This document shows, in pieces, positions 1 through 6,957 of a DNA stretch of 7,997 bases. The DNA comes from an uncultured Ellagibacter sp. (lineage in GTDB: Bacteria; Actinomycetota; Coriobacteriia; Coriobacteriales; Eggerthellaceae): positions 1-7,997 of the forward strand of contig CAKTSW010000052.1 in assembly GCA_934613165.1 (NCBI GenBank), written 5' to 3'. Made by a program: the position numbers and the translations under genes. How positions within the stretch are numbered: position 1 is the stretch's first letter; every line of letters begins with the position of its first letter. The notes under the pieces were generated by a model. That model was given only the letters and a program-made list of their open reading frames with translations. It was not told the DNA's origin and ran no database searches.

Positions 1-71
1 AATGGCAGACGCGGCGGTCTCAAAAACCGTTGTCTCACGACGTGCGAGTTCGACTCTCGCCTCGGGCACCA
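1..71 (+). tRNA. tRNA-Leu (anticodon CAA), 5' end cut by window edge
   Basis: The anticodon stem is 14-18 paired with 26-30, with the seven-base loop CTCAAAA and anticodon CAA at 21-23, so it reads UUG leucine codons. A long variable arm, as in class II tRNAs, follows from about 31 to 45. The T arm is GCGAG/CTCGC around a TTCGACT loop. The 3' acceptor strand CTCGGGC (61-67), discriminator A (68) and an encoded CCA (69-71) close the gene. The D-loop segment GGCAGACGC is typical of bacterial tRNA-Leu. The 5' acceptor strand and the start of the D arm, roughly 13 nt, lie outside the window, so the acceptor pairing itself cannot be checked. Confidence 0.93.
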
Positions 72-88
72 GTTTCATAGCATCTCGC

Positions 89-115
89 AAACCGCCTTCG
101 GGCGGTTTTTGTTTT
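89..115 (+). terminator. intrinsic terminator of the tRNA-Leu gene
   Basis: The hairpin is ACCGCC (91-96), a stable TTCG tetraloop (97-100) and GGCGGT (101-106). The A's at 89-90 pair into the following T run, and the run continues as TTTTTGTTTT. It lies 17 nt after the tRNA CCA end, so it most likely ends tRNA transcription and insulates the next gene from it. Confidence 0.92.
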
Positions 116-142
116 CCCACGGCCTCCAAAATTGTTTATCGC

Positions 143-184
143 ATCTAACTTACCTCATTTTCGCGGTATACTCTTATGTTAGAT
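143..184 (+). promoter_or_regulatory. promoter-like region with flanking inverted repeat, upstream of the LRR/VWA/AAA unit
   Basis: TATACT at 167-172 is a good -10 box. No convincing -35 box lies 16-18 bp upstream; the best-placed hexamer, TCTAAC at 144-149, is poor. ATCTAACTTA (143-152) and TATGTTAGAT (175-184) form an inverted repeat matching at 9 of 10 positions, with an exact 7-bp core ATCTAAC/GTTAGAT. The arms are centred about 32 bp apart, close to three helical turns, and bracket the -10 box. A weak -35 with symmetric flanking sites suggests control by a dimeric regulator, but that is inference. A start of transcription near 178-180 would exclude the ATG at 176 as the translation start. 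Confidence 0.5.
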
Positions 185-254
185 TTGGCAAACTTAAAGG
201 CTGTTCAAGCAGGCGGGCGTTCCCGTCGCACCGTCTTGGATAGTAACCCACGCC

Positions 255-260
255 GAAAGG
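255..260 (+). promoter_or_regulatory. candidate ribosome binding site deciding the LRR gene start
   Basis: GAAAGG lies 8 nt before the ATG at 269. The alternative ATGs at 176 and 446, in the same frame, have no purine-rich Shine-Dalgarno sequence at the right distance, so this site favours 269. The match is moderate. Confidence 0.4.
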
Positions 261-268
261 CAATCGAG

Positions 269-1708
269 ATGCAGCAGCTTACGCAAGGGGAAGCACGCGA
301 TCGGCAGTGCCAAAGCCCCCGTCAACAAAACATCGCACCAGGCCAGAAGCACCGTGCGACAACCAGTGGCGGAAGGTCGCCTCTTTCCGGACGTGCGCGA
401 TTCGCACGCCGGGGAACCCCTCCACGCATCCCGGCTCCTCCCGGCATGACCCAGGCCAGGCACGAGGCCGTAAGCGCCGAGGCGCACGAGCCGCTTGCTT
501 CATGCGCGGTGTATCGTGCGGGATCGACCGAATTCCGATACCGCATCGAAGACGGCGAAGCCACGATCGTTTTCTGCGAATCCGAAGCGAAGCACCTCGC
601 CGTGCCCGAAACCCTCGGAGGCGCCCCCGTCACGGCGATCGGCGACAACGCGTTTTCCGACCTCGCGGGAATCTCGAGCGCGACGATGCCCGCCTGCCTG
701 CGCACGATCGGGGCGCAAGCGTTCGCGCGCTGCCTTAACCTTCGCAACATCGACATCGGGCAATCGCTCGAGTCCATCGGCGAGGGGGCGTTTCGGGGGT
801 GTTCCCACCTGACAAGCCTCGCCTTCTCCGAAACGCTTTCCCACATCGGCTCCTCGGCACTTTCCAACACCGCCATCGCGCGCGTCGACATCCCCGCCGC
901 CTGCACGGGCATCGACGCCGACGCCCTGTGCACGGGGCCGTCCTTCCCAGGATCGATCGGCCTTGCGTATGCCTCATCCCTCATCGCGATAACGGTTTCC
1001 CCCGACAACCCCGCCTATTGCATGGAGGGCGGCGTTCTTTGCCGGAAGCTTCCGGGCGGGAACCTCGAAGCCGTTCTTTGCGCGGGTTGTGCCGACAGCG
1101 TCTCGCTTTCGCACCGCGTCGAGCGCGTGCTCGCCTCGACGTTCGCCGGAACCCGCGCGATCGGGCATCTTCGCGTCAGCGAATCGACCGTTTTCCCCGA
1201 CGAACGCCCTCCCCTTCCCAACGGGTCATGCGACCGGTTGACCATCGATTTCGCCTTCCCACGTGGAAACGCGACGTCGCTTACGCTTGAGATGCCGAAG
1301 GGGAAAGCGCGATCGCATGTGCTTGCCTGCGCTTTCTCGCAAGGCCGCATTCGCCCCGAAGCGCTTGCGTACGCATACGACGGCGCGCTTTTGAAGCTGG
1401 ACGACGAGCTCGAGAAAACCCGGCTTGCAGCCGCGCGGCTCGCCCAACCGACGTTTCTCGGCGAAGAGGCGGGCGAGGAATTCCGCCGCATGCTCGATAC
1501 GGCGCCCGCGAGCCTCTGCGCGCATGCGGGGGCGCGCAACGATTGGGGCACGCTCGACAACCTCATGCAGGCAGGCGTGCTCGATGCCGAGAGAATCCCC
1601 GAAGCGATCGACGTGCTCAACCGCTTCGGGTTCACGCTTGCGGCGGCGCACGTGATGGACGAAAAGGAGAAGCGCTTTGGCAGCCAGTGCATCGATTACG
1701 GGATCTAG
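269..1708 (+). CDS. BspA/LRR_5-type leucine-rich repeat protein with C-terminal helical domain
   Basis: Numbered from ATG 269 (479 aa). The first ~85 residues are Arg/Gln/Pro-rich with mixed third-base usage and may be partly untranslated. Recognisable protein begins with the entry motif FRYRIEDGEATI (about 89-100). LRR_5 repeats of the type 'VPETLGGAPVTAIGDNAF' follow at about 111-132, 138-158, 161-181, 184-203 and 206-224. A 'SPDNPAYCMEGGVLC' insert (about 243-258), common in this family, and another degenerate repeat (281-307) come next. Residues ~345-479 are predicted mainly helical and end in DEKEKRFG. No signal peptide, membrane segment or sorting signal is visible, so a cytoplasmic location is likely, unlike secreted BspA proteins. 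LRR_5 arrays usually bind proteins; here the protein may recognise a target for the ATPase/VWA pair downstream, which is inferred from the overlap with the next gene. The start is uncertain: 176 and 446 are in-frame alternatives. Confidence 0.8.
   Translation: MQQLTQGEARDRQCQSPRQQNIAPGQKHRATTSGGRSPLSGRARFARRGTPPRIPAPPGMTQARHEAVSAEAHEPLASCAVYRAGSTEFRYRIEDGEATIVFCESEAKHLAVPETLGGAPVTAIGDNAFSDLAGISSATMPACLRTIGAQAFARCLNLRNIDIGQSLESIGEGAFRGCSHLTSLAFSETLSHIGSSALSNTAIARVDIPAACTGIDADALCTGPSFPGSIGLAYASSLIAITVSPDNPAYCMEGGVLCRKLPGGNLEAVLCAGCADSVSLSHRVERVLASTFAGTRAIGHLRVSESTVFPDERPPLPNGSCDRLTIDFAFPRGNATSLTLEMPKGKARSHVLACAFSQGRIRPEALAYAYDGALLKLDDELEKTRLAAARLAQPTFLGEEAGEEFRRMLDTAPASLCAHAGARNDWGTLDNLMQAGVLDAERIPEAIDVLNRFGFTLAAAHVMDEKEKRFGSQCIDYGI
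387..412 (+). other. strong hairpin in the 5' part of the LRR gene
   Basis: CCGG (387-390), one bulged A, CGTGCG (392-397), the loop CGATT, CGCACG (403-408) and CCGG (409-412) form a 10-bp GC-only stem. It lies in the stretch where the reading frame does not look like typical coding sequence, before the in-frame ATG at 446. It could be a leader structure if translation really starts downstream. No U run follows, so it is not an intrinsic terminator. Confidence 0.4.
1664..1670 (+). promoter_or_regulatory. Shine-Dalgarno site for the TTG start of the VWA gene
   Basis: AAGGAGA lies 6 nt before TTG 1677, inside the last codons of the LRR gene. It is among the best ribosome binding sites in the window and supports both the unusual start codon and the 32-nt overlap. 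Confidence 0.8.
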
Positions 1709-3293
1709 CGCGCCAAGGGCGCCCGAATCCGTCCTCGACGAGGCGACGCGCATTGCCGAGGACGCGATCGGAAGGGCGCGGGTTTCCCTCATGGCGCAGC
1801 TTCCCTTCATGGACGTCGCGCTATGGCGCATGCCGCTTGCGGTGCGCCTCCAGGCGAGCGCCTTCGAAACCGACGGGCGCATCCTCTGGTTCGATGCCGC
1901 GCACGTGATCGAGCTGTACCGAAAAAGTCCCAACGAAGTGTTGCGCGGATACTTCCACGCCATCATGCACTGCGTGTTCCGGCACCCCTTCGACGACAGG
2001 CACCCCGCGCGCGCCCTTTGGGACATCGCGTGCGACGCATCGGTTGAGGCCACCGCGATCGAGCTGCTCGGAATCGGCTTCCCGAGCGAGCGGGACGGCG
2101 AAGAGAAACGCATGCTCGAGAGAATCCGCGAGAAGTGCCCGGCCCTCACGGCACAGAGCATCTATCGCGCTCTCGCCGGAAACGGGGAGTCGGAGCAACC
2201 AGCCTTCTCGCCCGCCTTCGTCGCTTCGCTCGATAGCGTGTTCGCCCGCGACGGGCACACGGCCTGGCCCCGGACAAGCGAGCGCGAAATCGCCGCGAAA
2301 AGCGTCGGCGACGAGCTTTCCCTCATGCCGTCGGACGGAAACGACAAGCTTGGCGGGAAGACCGACGACCCCACGAGCAGCGAAGACAAGAGCCGCTCGC
2401 CCGGAGCCAACATGCCCGGGATGGCGGCGCCTTCATCGAGCAGCAACGCCGTTTTGGGGGACGTCGAGGACCCCGACGCGCTCGTCGATGCGAAGTCTCC
2501 TGAAGAAGCCGAGGCGACATTCGAGTCGATGGACGGCGTGACCTGCTCCGACTTCGCGAGCATGACCTGGCAAGATATCGGGTCGCAAATCGATATGGAC
2601 ATGGAGGCATTCTCGGGCAAGATCGGCTTCAACGCCGGGACCTTCCAGGTGAACCTCGCGATCGCGAACCGCAAACGCTACGACTACCGGACGTTCCTCA
2701 AGCGCTTTTCGGCGTTGTCGGAGGAAATGAAGACGAGCCCCGACGAATTCGACTACATCTATTACACGTTCGGGCTTTCGCGTTACAAGAACATGCCGCT
2801 CGTCGAGCCGCTCGAATACCAGGAGACGAACCGCATTCGCGACTTCGTCATCGCCATCGACACCTCGGCGTCGTGCGCGGGAAAGCTCGTGCGCACATTC
2901 GCCGAGAAGACCTACGACGTGCTGAAGAATTCCGAAGGCTTCGGCCACAAGGTGAACATCCACGTGATCCAGTGCGATTGCGACATCACCCGCGACGTGA
3001 AGATAACCTCGATCCGCGATATCGACCGCGCCTTCGAGGAATTCGTCACGCGCGGCTTCGGCGGCACCGATTTCCGGCCCGTGTTCAAATACGTCGACGA
3101 GCTCGTTCGCACGCGCGAGCTCGCGAACCTGAAGGGGCTCATCTACTTCACGGACGGTCTGGGGAAATACCCCGCAAGCCCGCCCGCATACCAGACGGCG
3201 TTCGTGTTCGTCGACGACGTGCCGCGCGAGCGGAAGGTACCGCCCTGGGCGATGAAAGTGGTCATGGACGAAGACGACATGTACGAGCTGTGA
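1677..3293 (+). CDS. DUF2201-type putative metallopeptidase domain plus VWA-like domain protein
   Basis: 538 aa from a TTG start. The N-terminal domain (about 20-165) has the DUF2201_N layout: GYFHAIMHCVFRHP (91-104) followed by ALWDIACDASVEA (113-125), matching the 'HExxH...WNIACD' pattern of that family. The motif here is H94-A-I-M-H98, so both His and the later Asp120 are kept but the catalytic Glu is Ala. Residues ~215-290 are an acidic, Ser/Pro-rich linker. The C-terminal VWA-like domain (about 385-538) has a complete MIDAS: D395-T-S397-A-S399, T464 in GFGGTDF, and D493 in YFTDG. Such proteins pair with MoxR AAA+ ATPases, and one is encoded next. The domain likely binds a protein ligand through Mg2+ while the ATPase remodels it. 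The 32-nt overlap with the LRR gene suggests translational coupling. The family call is firm; the cellular target is unknown. Confidence 0.9.
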   Translation: MAASASITGSSAPRAPESVLDEATRIAEDAIGRARVSLMAQLPFMDVALWRMPLAVRLQASAFETDGRILWFDAAHVIELYRKSPNEVLRGYFHAIMHCVFRHPFDDRHPARALWDIACDASVEATAIELLGIGFPSERDGEEKRMLERIREKCPALTAQSIYRALAGNGESEQPAFSPAFVASLDSVFARDGHTAWPRTSEREIAAKSVGDELSLMPSDGNDKLGGKTDDPTSSEDKSRSPGANMPGMAAPSSSSNAVLGDVEDPDALVDAKSPEEAEATFESMDGVTCSDFASMTWQDIGSQIDMDMEAFSGKIGFNAGTFQVNLAIANRKRYDYRTFLKRFSALSEEMKTSPDEFDYIYYTFGLSRYKNMPLVEPLEYQETNRIRDFVIAIDTSASCAGKLVRTFAEKTYDVLKNSEGFGHKVNIHVIQCDCDITRDVKITSIRDIDRAFEEFVTRGFGGTDFRPVFKYVDELVRTRELANLKGLIYFTDGLGKYPASPPAYQTAFVFVDDVPRERKVPPWAMKVVMDEDDMYEL

Positions 3294-3387
3294 AGAAGGG
3301 GCTCGGCAAGGACCGTAAGACAAAACGTCATGCAGGCCGCGGCGATTCGCGGCGCAAAACGAACACCCCCGAAAGGAGTTCCCGCAG
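3294..3387 (+). promoter_or_regulatory. VWA-AAA intergenic leader with small hairpin and strong RBS
   Basis: The 94-nt gap holds no terminator and no clear promoter. GCCGCG (3336-3341) and CGCGGC (3348-3353) form a 6-bp hairpin with a GCGATT loop. AAAGGAG (3372-3378) lies 9 nt before the ATPase ATG. The gap is probably part of one transcript, with the ATPase translated from its own strong site; a higher ATPase dose would suit a hexamer paired with fewer VWA subunits. The dosage idea is inference. Confidence 0.5.
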
Positions 3388-4977
3388 ATGAACATTGCAG
3401 AGGCGAAGCGGCAAATCGAGGACGCGGTCGAGGAGTACCTCACCCGAGACGAAACCGGCGCCTATCTCATCGCTCCGGAAGCGCAGCGACCCCTGTTCCT
3501 CCTCGGCGCGCCCGGCATCGGCAAGACGGCCGTGGTCGGCCAGGTGGCAAGCGAGCTCGGCATCGGCCTCGTGTCGTATTCCATGACGCACCACACGCGC
3601 CAGAGCGCGCTCGGCCTGCCGTTCATCGTGCATAAACGCTACGGAGACGAGGAATTCGAAGTCAGCGAGTACACGATGAGCGAGATCATCGCATCGATTT
3701 ACGACTACCGCGAAGAAACGGGATGCGAACGGGGCATTCTCTTCCTCGATGAGATCAACTGCGTGTCGGAGACGCTCTATCCGTCGATGTTGCAGTTCCT
3801 GCAGTTCAAGACCTTCGGGCGACACAAGATTCCCGACGGATGGATCGTGGTATGCGCGGGCAACCCGCCCGAATACAACCGATCGGTGTACGATTTCGAC
3901 GTGGTGACGCTTGACCGCCTGCGAAAGATCGCTGTCGAGCCCGACTTGGGCGCCTGGCACGTTTACGCGTTGAAAACAAGCGTGCATCCTGCGGTCTTGT
4001 CGTACCTCGAGGTGAAACCCGACCACTTCTATTCCGTCGAGTCGACGCCCGACGGCAAGTCGTTCGTCACCGCGCGCGGATGGGACGACCTGTCGCGCAT
4101 CATCGAGCTTCACGAGCTGAAGGGCAAGCCCGTCGACCGCGCCCTGGTCGACCAGTTCCTGCAAGATGATTCAATCGCCGAGCGGTTCGCCCAGTATTAC
4201 CTGCTGTTCACGAAGTATCGGTCGGATTACCAAATCGCGTCGATTCTCGCAGGCAACGCCCTCGACGAGATAAAAGAACGCGCACGGGCGGCGCGCTTCG
4301 ACGAGAGGCTGGCGCTTGCACGCCTAATCCTCGATGCGCTCGACGCCCATGCGGGAGCAGTCGCTGAAACGGAACAGGTCGTGCGCGTGGTGCGCGATGC
4401 GCTGAGGGAAGAAAAGCCCACCATCGTCAACGGGGAACCCGCGCGCGATGCGCTCGAACGCGCAGCGCATACGCTTAGCCAAAAGGCGGCGCGCGACGAA
4501 AAGGCCGGCGTGCCCGCGAAGAAGCTGCGCTCCCGCCGCCTTGGCGCGACATGGCTTTCCGAATTCGCAAGCGCATGCGACGTCGAGCGCGCGCCCTCTG
4601 GCGAGACGGCGTTCGCAGCGATCGAGCGCGCCTATTCCGCTCGCGTGCAGGACATGCGAGAGCAGTCGGAGGCGTGCGCGCGGGAAATCGAATGCGCCTT
4701 CGGGTTCATCGAGGAGGTCTTCGGAAACGGACGGGAGATGGTCGCCTTCGCCGCCGAATTCGCCGCGCGCGAGGGAACCTCGCAGTTCGCAAGCCGCTTC
4801 GGAGGCGGTGCGTATGCCAAGCACGGAAGAGACGTCCTTGCCGCAGGCGAGCAATCCGATCTGGAGAAACGCCTCCAAGCGCTCGACCTCGACGCGCTCG
4901 CCGACGCCGACAAGGAGGCGCGACGGGCCGAAGCGTCCAAAAAATCCTGCGGCTGCGGAAGCTGCAGCGGGTGCTAG
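3388..4977 (+). CDS. MoxR-like AAA+ ATPase with Cys-rich C-terminal tail
   Basis: 529 aa, ATG start with RBS AAAGGAG 9 nt upstream. The AAA+ core spans about 1-285. Walker A is GAPGIGKT (40-47), Walker B is ILFLDE (117-122), and sensor 1 is N159 in CAGNPPEYN. TLDRLRKI (174-181) supplies the likely arginine finger, and ARGWDDLSRI (229-238) is the sensor 2 region. All key residues are present, so it should hydrolyse ATP, probably as a hexameric ring. Residues ~285-515 are Ala/Glu/Arg-rich and predicted helical, much longer than the short lid of ordinary MoxR proteins. The tail CGCGSCSGC (521-529) carries four Cys and could bind a metal. MoxR proteins work with VWA partners as chaperone-like assembly or remodelling machines; the VWA gene is directly upstream. 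It is the last gene of the unit. Confidence 0.93.
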   Translation: MNIAEAKRQIEDAVEEYLTRDETGAYLIAPEAQRPLFLLGAPGIGKTAVVGQVASELGIGLVSYSMTHHTRQSALGLPFIVHKRYGDEEFEVSEYTMSEIIASIYDYREETGCERGILFLDEINCVSETLYPSMLQFLQFKTFGRHKIPDGWIVVCAGNPPEYNRSVYDFDVVTLDRLRKIAVEPDLGAWHVYALKTSVHPAVLSYLEVKPDHFYSVESTPDGKSFVTARGWDDLSRIIELHELKGKPVDRALVDQFLQDDSIAERFAQYYLLFTKYRSDYQIASILAGNALDEIKERARAARFDERLALARLILDALDAHAGAVAETEQVVRVVRDALREEKPTIVNGEPARDALERAAHTLSQKAARDEKAGVPAKKLRSRRLGATWLSEFASACDVERAPSGETAFAAIERAYSARVQDMREQSEACAREIECAFGFIEEVFGNGREMVAFAAEFAAREGTSQFASRFGGGAYAKHGRDVLAAGEQSDLEKRLQALDLDALADADKEARRAEASKKSCGCGSCSGC

Positions 4978-5044
4978 CGACCGTCGGGCAAGGAAGCGGC
5001 CTTTTGTCCGCAACCCCTTCTCACATGACCAACTTCAAAGCATG

Positions 5045-5080
5045 AAAAAAGGTGCGCTCCCCGCAAGGAGGGCGCACCTT
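5045..5080 (-). terminator. intrinsic terminator of the cstA operon, between converging genes
   Basis: AAGGTGCGC (5049-5057) and GCGCACCTT (5072-5080) form a perfect 9-bp stem, with partial further pairing inside the CTCC...GGAG loop region. Read on the minus strand, the stem runs into a T6 run (5050-5045), the classic form, 37 nt after the cstA stop. On the plus strand only TTCTACG follows, so termination of the AAA gene by the same hairpin would be weaker. Confidence 0.85.
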
Positions 5081-5116
5081 CTACGTACGGAAAAGAAACG
5101 CAACCGCAAAAGCGCG

Positions 5117-6925
5117 TTACTCGGCAGAGGCAGCCTTCGCCTTCTTGGACGTAGCGACGATGGTCTTCACGCCCTTCACCGCGAGAACGATGGCGAGCAC
5201 GAACAGAAGCACCGCGAGCAGAGCCTGCAGCACTGGGGCAAGCGCCACGCCGGTGGTCATGATGGCGGTGACCTTCTGGTAGAACGTGATGGCCAAAGAC
5301 GTCAGGGTCGCGGCGAGCATGAACGCCATCGGCACGAAGAACATCTTGTTGTTGCGCCCTGCGTTGCCGAGCCACGCGCAAACCGCGAGCAGGGCCAGAG
5401 CCGCGAGCAGCTGGTTGGCGGCGCCGAACAAAGGCCAGATGATGGAGTAGCCCGTCATGCCCAAGATGATGCCGATGACCACCGTGATGATGGTGGCGAC
5501 GTACGGATTCGCCATGACCTTGTGCACGCCCGTGAGCTCTTCGGGCTTCTTGTCGACCGGCGTCCAGAGTTCCTGGAACATGTAGCGAGCAAGGCGCGTC
5601 GCCGTGTCGAGAGACGTAAGGCAGAACGCGGAAACCGCGAGGATGAGCAGCGCATACGCAAGACCCTGCACATCTGCCAGGCCGGGGATGCAGGCGAGCA
5701 TCTGCGAGAGGCCGTCGGCGAAGACCGCCGTCGGGGAGGCGTATCCGCCGGCAGCGTACTTCGACCACACGAAGCCGACCGCGCACAGCGAGATGACCGC
5801 GAGCACGCACTCGATGAGCATGCCGCCGTAGCCGATGGGCTGCGCTTGGCTTTCCTTGTCGAGTTGCTTGGACGTGGTGCCCGAAGCGACAAGGCTATGG
5901 AAGCCGGAAATGGCACCGCATGCGATGGTGATGAACAGCGCCGGGAACAGGAAGCCGGAAGCGGCGGCCTTGTTGGTGATCGCCTTGCCGGCCTCGTCGA
6001 CGAGCGCCTGGCCAGTTGACGCATCAAATGCGGCGTTGGAGGCGACGAATCCGGTGAATGCCGGAATCTGCAGGTCGGAAGCCATGCCCATGACGCTCGC
6101 GCCGACGATGCCGATGATCGCGAGGATGATCATGCCGTACAAGAGGTAGCTCGACAGGTAGTCGCGCGGCTGGAGAAGGATCCACACCGGGGCGACCGAC
6201 GCGATGAGGATGTACACGCCGAGGATGATCATCCAGGTGTCGTAGTCGAGCGAAAGCGAGATGCCCATGAGCGGCAGGTTGTAGCCGACGGCGACCATGA
6301 TCACGATGAGGACGATGGCCGACACGATGTTCACGGGGCCCGGGATGTTGCGGCCGCGCGTGACGAAGCCGTACACGATGGCGACGCCGATGAAGATGAC
6401 CGAGATCATGGCCGTCTGCTCGTTCGCGAGGTTCGACGCGGCGGCAGCGGTGGCGCTCACCGCGAACGTGTTCGCGACGATGGACGCGAACGCTGCGACG
6501 ACCAGGAGAAGCGTCAGGTACGCGAAGATGCAGAAGAGCTTCTTGGCGGTGTTGTCGATGTTCTCGGCGACGACCACGGCGAGCGTCTGGCCCTTATGGC
6601 GCAGGGACGCGAACAGCGAGCCGAAGTCGTGCATAGCACCGAAGAAGATGCCGCCGATGAGCACCCACAGCAAGACGGGCACCCAGCCGAAAACGGCAGC
6701 CTGGATGGGGCCGTTGATGGGGCCCGCGCCGGCGATGGACGAGAAATGATGGCCGAGCACCACATACGGCGGCGCCGGCACGTAATCGACGCCGTCCTCC
6801 AGCTCATGGGCCGGAGTCGGGCGCTTGGGATCGACTCCCCACTGCTTGGCAAGCCAGCCACCGTAGCACACGTACCCGATGACCAGGATCACCATCGCAA
6901 CAAGGAAGATAACCAGTGCGTTCAT
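5117..6925 (-). CDS. cstA: carbon starvation protein CstA, peptide/pyruvate-type carrier
   Basis: 602 aa, integral membrane protein. The start is ATG 6925, with AAAGGA (6940-6935) 9 nt upstream. The N-terminus is a membrane segment (about 2-22). The family block around GHHFSSIAGAGPINGPI (58-74), then FFGAMHDFGSLFASLRHKG (94-112), is diagnostic of CstA. Further conserved blocks are ASGTTSKQL (347-355), LTSLDTATRLARY (436-448) and WPLFGAANQLLAAL (497-510). Many hydrophobic stretches run to about 583, and a short Lys/Ala-rich cytoplasmic tail follows. Family members (including E. coli CstA and BtsT) are linked to uptake of peptides or pyruvate when carbon is limiting; the substrate here cannot be read from sequence. 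At 602 aa it is shorter than E. coli CstA (about 700). It follows an unrecognised gene by 32 nt with no terminator between, so the two are probably cotranscribed. Confidence 0.95.
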   Translation of the reverse strand: MNALVIFLVAMVILVIGYVCYGGWLAKQWGVDPKRPTPAHELEDGVDYVPAPPYVVLGHHFSSIAGAGPINGPIQAAVFGWVPVLLWVLIGGIFFGAMHDFGSLFASLRHKGQTLAVVVAENIDNTAKKLFCIFAYLTLLLVVAAFASIVANTFAVSATAAAASNLANEQTAMISVIFIGVAIVYGFVTRGRNIPGPVNIVSAIVLIVIMVAVGYNLPLMGISLSLDYDTWMIILGVYILIASVAPVWILLQPRDYLSSYLLYGMIILAIIGIVGASVMGMASDLQIPAFTGFVASNAAFDASTGQALVDEAGKAITNKAAASGFLFPALFITIACGAISGFHSLVASGTTSKQLDKESQAQPIGYGGMLIECVLAVISLCAVGFVWSKYAAGGYASPTAVFADGLSQMLACIPGLADVQGLAYALLILAVSAFCLTSLDTATRLARYMFQELWTPVDKKPEELTGVHKVMANPYVATIITVVIGIILGMTGYSIIWPLFGAANQLLAALALLAVCAWLGNAGRNNKMFFVPMAFMLAATLTSLAITFYQKVTAIMTTGVALAPVLQALLAVLLFVLAIVLAVKGVKTIVATSKKAKAASAE

Positions 6926-6957
6926 TTAAAAGGTTCCTTTACTTATACTTCTATGGA

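Noticed and set aside
194..487. Minus-strand frame opposite the poor-coding 5' part of the LRR gene
   Set aside because: I considered it because the + strand frame looks weak here, but the 97-residue product has no recognisable domain or consistent codon bias.
1226..2161. 311-codon minus-strand open frame opposite the LRR/VWA junction
   Set aside because: It crosses two coupled real genes, has Ser/Arg-rich composition and lacks a convincing RBS or family signal.
2433..3443. 336-codon minus-strand open frame opposite the VWA gene
   Set aside because: It is a shadow of the VWA domain coding strand, whose MIDAS motifs are unmistakable; the antisense product is His/Val/Arg-rich without recognisable domains.
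4448..6019. 523-codon open frame on the + strand running from the AAA gene into the antisense of cstA
   Set aside because: Its product is a low-quality Arg/His/Asp-rich sequence with no family signal, it overlaps two firmly identified genes, and long antisense frames are expected in GC-rich DNA.
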